Positions 15,213 through 18,706 of a stretch of DNA of 18,706 bases are shown here, one piece after another. Below the pieces are notes generated by a model that did not search any database, was not told the origin of the DNA, and saw only the letters and a list, made by a program, of their open reading frames with translations. The DNA lies in the NCBI GenBank assembly GCA_900752285.1, contig CAADUW010000026.1, positions 1-18,706 of the forward strand. The letters run 5' to 3'. Position 1 is the stretch's first letter; each line of letters begins with the position of its first letter. This stretch comes from an uncultured Oscillospiraceae bacterium. Its GTDB lineage: Bacteria > Bacillota > Clostridia > Oscillospirales > Oscillospiraceae. The position numbers and the translations under genes are program-made.

Positions 15213-15244
15213 AAAAATTTCCCGCGGCAAAAAGCCGCGGGAAA
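15213..15244 (-). terminator. Terminator of the MBOAT/SGNH/lipoprotein unit
   Basis: On the minus strand an 11-bp perfect stem (15244-15234 with 15228-15218, TTTCCCGCGGC) with a TTTTT loop is followed by a run of five T (15217-15213). It begins 13 nt after the lipoprotein stop codon and separates this unit from yjjI. Confidence 0.85.
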
Positions 15245-15257
15245 CCCGGATTTAATT

Positions 15258-15809
15258 TCATGCCTGCGCCAGCGTGTACTGGACAGAGGTCACGGCGTCA
15301 TTTTCCAGCAGGATCATCAGGCGCTGGCTGCCCCGGGCAACCGTACAGACATCGCCGTCAAATGCGCCATAGGCAGCTTCCACCGCGGAACGGGGAGAGC
15401 CGATGTAAATACCCTCGGGAGTCGTAATGCTGTCATCGGCAAACCAGGCAGCGGCAATGATGTCACCGTTCGGTGAGGGGTTGGTCTGGATATAAAGGGA
15501 GCCGTAATAATAGGTCTTGTCCAGTCCCTCAAACGCGCAGCTGGTTTCCTCGGTGTAGCTCTTAGGCTCTCCCAGTGCGGCAAGGACAGGCTCCATGGCT
15601 CCCTCCATGGGGATGTCCACCCCCCGGAAGGGGATCACAAAGCCGGTCTGGGTCGCTTCCTCTGTGGAATTTTCCGGGATGCTTTCGTTCTGCGCTTCCG
15701 TAGCCGTCTGGGGAATCTGCTCCGGCACGGAGGCGGCAGGCTCTGTCTTTCCCGCCCCGCACCCGGCAAGCAGCAGGGCGGTAAGCAGAAATACAATCAA
15801 CTTTTTCAT
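15258..15809 (-). CDS. Lipoprotein of unknown function
   Basis: A 183-residue protein with a lipoprotein signal peptide: KK at positions 2-3, a hydrophobic core and the lipobox LLAGC with the lipidated Cys17. A linker rich in Glu, Thr, Pro and Gln (about 20-55) leads to a C-terminal domain of about 125 residues. That domain has two similar-looking motifs, VLAALGEP and IYIGSPRSAVEAAYG, that loosely recall the paired units of BLIP/SmpA-like folds; this is a guess from pattern only. I recognise no named family with certainty. It would be anchored on the outer face of the membrane. AAGGAGG precedes the ATG. It follows the SGNH gene after 71 nt with a small hairpin but no terminator, so it may be the third gene of that unit and act at the cell surface with it. 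Confidence 0.8.
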   Translation of the reverse strand: MKKLIVFLLTALLLAGCGAGKTEPAASVPEQIPQTATEAQNESIPENSTEEATQTGFVIPFRGVDIPMEGAMEPVLAALGEPKSYTEETSCAFEGLDKTYYYGSLYIQTNPSPNGDIIAAAWFADDSITTPEGIYIGSPRSAVEAAYGAFDGDVCTVARGSQRLMILLENDAVTSVQYTLAQA

Positions 15810-15880
15810 GGTTCTTTCCTCCTTGGAATGGATAGATACAGGTCAGGCCGGAATCCCCGGCATGTTGAACGGCGTTGGGC

Positions 15881-16954
15881 TTACGCTTCTCCCCCGTCCC
15901 GCTGCGCCTCCAGCCCGGCTTTTTCTTCGTAGTAACGGGCGCATTTTTCCGCCCACCGGCGGCTGAGTGCCCCCTCGGTTCTGCGGTCCGGAAGGCCCAC
16001 ATCCTCCGAAAGAATTTTCCCGAAGTAATCCGACAGCTTTTCCGCGCCGTATACGTTCAGGTGCAGCCCGGTATCATAGGTATCCCGCTGCCAGTCGATG
16101 CCGATCTCGTCCTGGACCTCCAGAAAATTCAGGTACAGCAGTCCCTTTTCCGCGGCATAGTCCGCCACCTGTCTGTCCCACTGGCTCCACCAGACGGGAG
16201 ACAGAGTGGGGGCCTTCACAAGGATCAGCTGAATTCCCTTTTTCCGGCACAGCTGCTCCATTTTGTTCAGGTAGTACCAGCTGTTTTCCCCCAGCGTGTA
16301 ATCCGCCAGCGGCGGTTCCACATGCTCTCCGGTAACAGGCTTGACACCGGCCTGCATCAGATAGCCGTTGTGGGATATGGGGTCTTTCCCGAACAGATTC
16401 CGGACATCCTCTTTTCCCAGTGCGTTCCACCGCTCGTGATAGCGAAGCAGCGGAAACACATAGGACCAGAGGGCGTCCCGGTCCTGCTCCTCTTCGGTCA
16501 TGGAGGCCTCGATAGCGTCCAGCTTGGATTTCGACCAGCGCATACCGTCCAGCGTCATCCGGTTGTAGGCTTCCCGGCGGCTGTCGGGCCCGGCACTTTG
16601 GGGTGTGTCGTACTTCATGGACAGTACATTGAACACCACCGCCCGGGGTGTTTCATAGCGCAGCGCATCCTCCAGCAGATAATAGGACTGCCAGATCATC
16701 TGCTGGGGGCTGCCCCGGATGGCAGAGGGAATTCCGTAATTTTCCCACAGGGTAATGGGGGAAAAGTTTTCGTAAACCTCGCAGTCCCCCACAAACAGCA
16801 CATCATTTCCACCGGCAAATCCGTAATACTCCCCCGTCAGGGAGCCGTCCCGGCTGACGCCCGTATACTTGGGGCAGACCAGCGCCTGCACCAGCAGCAG
16901 CGCCGCAAGTCCCAGTGCCAGTGCCGCGCACAGGCGAAGATTGATTTTTTTCAC
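15881..16954 (-). CDS. SGNH-hydrolase-like partner protein of the MBOAT acyltransferase
   Basis: A 357-residue protein with one N-terminal membrane anchor (about 5-27) and an extracytoplasmic SGNH-like domain, comparable in role to DltD, PatB or AlgX/AlgJ partners of MBOAT proteins. Block I reads VGDCEVYENF, with Cys58 where Ser is usual in GDS motifs. The C-terminal block has Asp294 and His298 in DTGLHLN. Such proteins transfer or remove acyl groups on cell-surface polymers using the activity of the MBOAT partner; the acceptor here is unknown. GTG 16954 was chosen because AGGAGG lies 6 nt upstream, overlapping the stop of the MBOAT gene; the longer frame to 16996 starts inside that gene. Confidence 0.85.
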   Translation of the reverse strand: MKKINLRLCAALALGLAALLLVQALVCPKYTGVSRDGSLTGEYYGFAGGNDVLFVGDCEVYENFSPITLWENYGIPSAIRGSPQQMIWQSYYLLEDALRYETPRAVVFNVLSMKYDTPQSAGPDSRREAYNRMTLDGMRWSKSKLDAIEASMTEEEQDRDALWSYVFPLLRYHERWNALGKEDVRNLFGKDPISHNGYLMQAGVKPVTGEHVEPPLADYTLGENSWYYLNKMEQLCRKKGIQLILVKAPTLSPVWWSQWDRQVADYAAEKGLLYLNFLEVQDEIGIDWQRDTYDTGLHLNVYGAEKLSDYFGKILSEDVGLPDRRTEGALSRRWAEKCARYYEEKAGLEAQRDGGEA

Positions 16955-16964
16955 GGTGCGCCTC

Positions 16965-18527
16965 CTAGAACTGGTTGTAGATAAAGCTTCCGGCATTGTA
17001 CCCCGTACCGTACTTGCCCATCAGCAGCACCGCAAGGAGCAGCAGAAAGAAAAGTCCGTAGCGCAGCCACACATTTCCGCTCCAGAGCGCTTCCCGGACG
17101 CTTCCCTTTTTCTCCTGATACAGGCTAACCGCAAAGAGCAGCGCAATTCCGAACCCCAGAATGGCGAAATCCGGTCCGGTAAGTCCCAGCGTCAGAAGGG
17201 TGCCGTTTGTCAGCATGACAAAGTTGGGATTTGCAAGCATCCTCCCGAAGCCCGCGAAATAGTCCCCCACATGGGGAAACAGGTCGCAGGCACGGATGAA
17301 GTTCATCAGCAGGAACATCCGGAGAATTTCAAAGCTGCCGTACCAGCCTTTTTCCTTCAGGTGGAACCGGTTATGGAACCGGGCATAGAGCGGTGCGCAC
17401 TCCTCGGAGCCCACAATGAACAGGCAGTTGAGCATGCCCCACAGGATGAAGTTGGGGGTCAGTCCGTGCCAGATGCCGGTGACAAACCAGGTGGCAAGGG
17501 AGGCCACGTAAACCGGCAGCCGTTTTCCGAAATTGCCGAGCCTTGCCCGGGCGGTTTTGCTCAGACGCAGCATGGGTCCGCTGACGGAAATGGGATAGAA
17601 GATGTAGTCCTTCATCCACTCGCCCAGAGAAATGTGCCACCGCCGCCAGTATTCGGCGATATTTTTGGAGAAATAGGGACGGATGAAGTTTTCCGGCAGG
17701 CAAATGCCCAGACTTTCCGACATGCCGATGGTCATATCAATGCCGCCGGTAAAGTCGCCGTAGATCTGCACGGCGTAAGACAGGGTCAAAAGGAAAAAGC
17801 CCATCCCCCCCAGCTCCGGTGCCCGGAGGGATGCGATCAGCGGAGCGATCCGGTCTGCGATCACCAGCTTTTTAAAATATCCCCACAGCATTCTCTGGAT
17901 GCCGAAGGACCACTGCTTTCCGTCAAAGTCGTAAGATGTGTAGAGCTGTCCCTCCAGCTTCCCGTAGGCGCTGATGGGGCCCTGAATGAGATAGGGAAAA
18001 TATGTGGTAAACAGGGCAAATTTCAGAAAATTCCGCTGAGCCTTTGCCTTGCCCCGGTACACGTCAATGCAGTAGCCCATGGTCTGGAACAGGTAGAAGG
18101 AAATGCCGAGCGGCAGTCCCAGGGAGAGAAAGGACAGCACCGTCCCCTCTGCCGCCGTGCGCACAGCCGGAAGCAGTAGCGCCTTGCAGACAAACAGCAT
18201 GGCAAAGTTCAGGACCAGACACACCGCAAGGGTAAGCCGGTTTTTCCCCTTCACACTACCCCGGGCCGCCTTTTTTTCCTCCCGGGTCAGGGGCTTCTCC
18301 CGCAGATACGCATCCAGCTTCCGAAGCCGGTCATCCATCCGGCAGACCGCCAGATAGCCCGACACCGTGCAGACCGTCAGGAAGATCCCGTACCGCAGAT
18401 CCGCGGTAAGATAAAAAATCACGCTGCCTGCCAGCAGCACACCCCACTGCCACCGCCGGGGAAGCAGGTAATAGGCAAGGGAAACCGCCCCGAAAAAGAG
18501 CAGAAAGGGAACCGAAATAAAAGACAT
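16965..18527 (-). CDS. MBOAT family O-acyltransferase (DltB/AlgI/PatA-like)
   Basis: A 520-residue polytopic membrane protein of the MBOAT family. The N-terminal start MSFISVPFLLFFGAVSLAYYLLP is typical of the AlgI/DltB group. The diagnostic motifs are present: IQGPISAYGK near 182, YGDFTGGIDM near 256, YWRRWHISLGEW with His298, and TGIWHGLTPNFILWG with the presumed catalytic His354. These proteins move an acyl group across the membrane and O-acylate a cell-surface polymer. Substrate and acceptor cannot be told from sequence; no dltA or dltC gene is in the window. ATG 18527 has AGGAGG about 6 nt upstream; the open frame continues to 18611 through repeat sequence without a better start. It heads the unit with the SGNH partner and the lipoprotein. 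Confidence 0.92.
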   Translation of the reverse strand: MSFISVPFLLFFGAVSLAYYLLPRRWQWGVLLAGSVIFYLTADLRYGIFLTVCTVSGYLAVCRMDDRLRKLDAYLREKPLTREEKKAARGSVKGKNRLTLAVCLVLNFAMLFVCKALLLPAVRTAAEGTVLSFLSLGLPLGISFYLFQTMGYCIDVYRGKAKAQRNFLKFALFTTYFPYLIQGPISAYGKLEGQLYTSYDFDGKQWSFGIQRMLWGYFKKLVIADRIAPLIASLRAPELGGMGFFLLTLSYAVQIYGDFTGGIDMTIGMSESLGICLPENFIRPYFSKNIAEYWRRWHISLGEWMKDYIFYPISVSGPMLRLSKTARARLGNFGKRLPVYVASLATWFVTGIWHGLTPNFILWGMLNCLFIVGSEECAPLYARFHNRFHLKEKGWYGSFEILRMFLLMNFIRACDLFPHVGDYFAGFGRMLANPNFVMLTNGTLLTLGLTGPDFAILGFGIALLFAVSLYQEKKGSVREALWSGNVWLRYGLFFLLLLAVLLMGKYGTGYNAGSFIYNQF

Positions 18528-18553
18528 GAAAGACCTCCTGACCCGGCCGGGAA

Positions 18554-18583
18554 ATTCTATGGCAGCACCGCGCAATTCGGCAA
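18554..18583 (-). promoter_or_regulatory. Possible MBOAT promoter inside the repeat
   Basis: On the minus strand TTGCCG (18578-18583) and TAGAAT (18554-18559) are separated by 18 nt. The -35 box is weak, with 4 of 6 consensus bases. Both boxes lie at the edge of the inverted repeat copy, so the element may supply the promoter of the MBOAT unit. The start site would be within about 20 nt of the ribosome binding site. Confidence 0.35.
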
Positions 18584-18638
18584 GAAGTCTCAGACAGGAT
18601 TTTTGCCTCAATTCAAAGTTTGGAAAACGAAGGAATAC
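18557..18638 (-). repeat. Interspersed repeat, diverged inverted copy
   Basis: Read on the minus strand, this 82-nt stretch aligns end to end with 141-222. The first and last 21-nt blocks each show 18 matches; the middle is more diverged, with small gaps but shared GGC.AAAA and GAGACT stretches. It lies head to head with the next copy, 5 nt apart. Confidence 0.6.
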
Positions 18639-18706
18639 TGTATGTATTTCTCGTTTTTCAAACTGAAGAAGTGGGGCAAAAAGACGGCGGAGACTCGCAG
18701 ACGCAA
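18632..18706 (+). repeat. Interspersed repeat, right copy, cut by the window end
   Basis: Matches 129-203 with 71 of 75 positions identical and runs off the end of the window. Together with the inverted copy at 18557-18638 it forms a long inverted repeat centred on TGTAT (18639-18643). The inner arms, 18618-18638 and 18644-18664, are close to perfectly complementary. Confidence 0.75.

Noticed and set aside
1..18706. CRISPR array, prophage, integron or toxin-antitoxin module
   Set aside because: No regularly spaced repeats, integrase, transposase, phage structural gene or paired small toxin/antitoxin genes were seen on either strand.

Overview
The window reads like a chromosomal segment of an anaerobic, moderately GC-rich Gram-positive bacterium. 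A member of the class Clostridia, perhaps an Oscillospirales-type gut bacterium, fits best. The signs are strong AGGAGG-type ribosome binding sites, near-consensus sigma-A promoters, a glycyl radical enzyme with its radical-SAM activase, a BMP-type nucleoside ABC importer and a typical Clostridia MBOAT/SGNH gene pair. The taxon is inferred from these features; no rRNA or tRNA gene was seen. No phage, transposase or CRISPR array was seen.

Layout. (1) 1-275: non-coding, with several perfect hairpins and one copy of a roughly 80-nt repeat. (2) 276-1633, minus strand: a lipid kinase of the diacylglycerol kinase family followed by a one-base-overlapping NUDIX hydrolase. (3) 1634-1908: a divergent promoter region. 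(4) 1909-4359, plus strand: a GPH/SLC45-like MFS transporter, a membrane-anchored glycerophosphodiester phosphodiesterase and a 93-aa orphan protein. (5) 4360-8934, plus strand: a sigma-A promoter, a 170-nt leader with a possible 23-codon leader peptide and an intrinsic terminator, then overlapping carA and carB, which make carbamoyl phosphate for arginine and pyrimidine synthesis. (6) 8935-9024: a strong terminator between converging units. (7) 9025-15071, minus strand: yjjI (glycyl radical enzyme of unknown substrate), yjjW (its activase), then an ATPase and two permeases of a nucleoside-type ABC importer, all closely spaced. (8) 15258-18527, minus strand: an MBOAT acyltransferase, an SGNH-like partner with Cys at the usual Ser position, and a lipoprotein, ending in a strong terminator. 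(9) 18528-18706: the MBOAT upstream region, built from two head-to-head copies of the same repeat seen at the left end.

The most interesting points are the apparent operon joining the uncharacterised YjjI/YjjW pair to a nucleoside importer that lacks its binding protein, the attenuator-like carAB leader, and the repeat family at both ends of the window. In E. coli yjjI-yjjW lies next to the deo nucleoside-catabolism operon, so the link to nucleosides appears in two very different genomes. Start codons were moved from the longest open frame to the best ribosome binding site for carA, yjjI, yjjW, the ABC ATPase, the first permease, the SGNH protein and the MBOAT protein.
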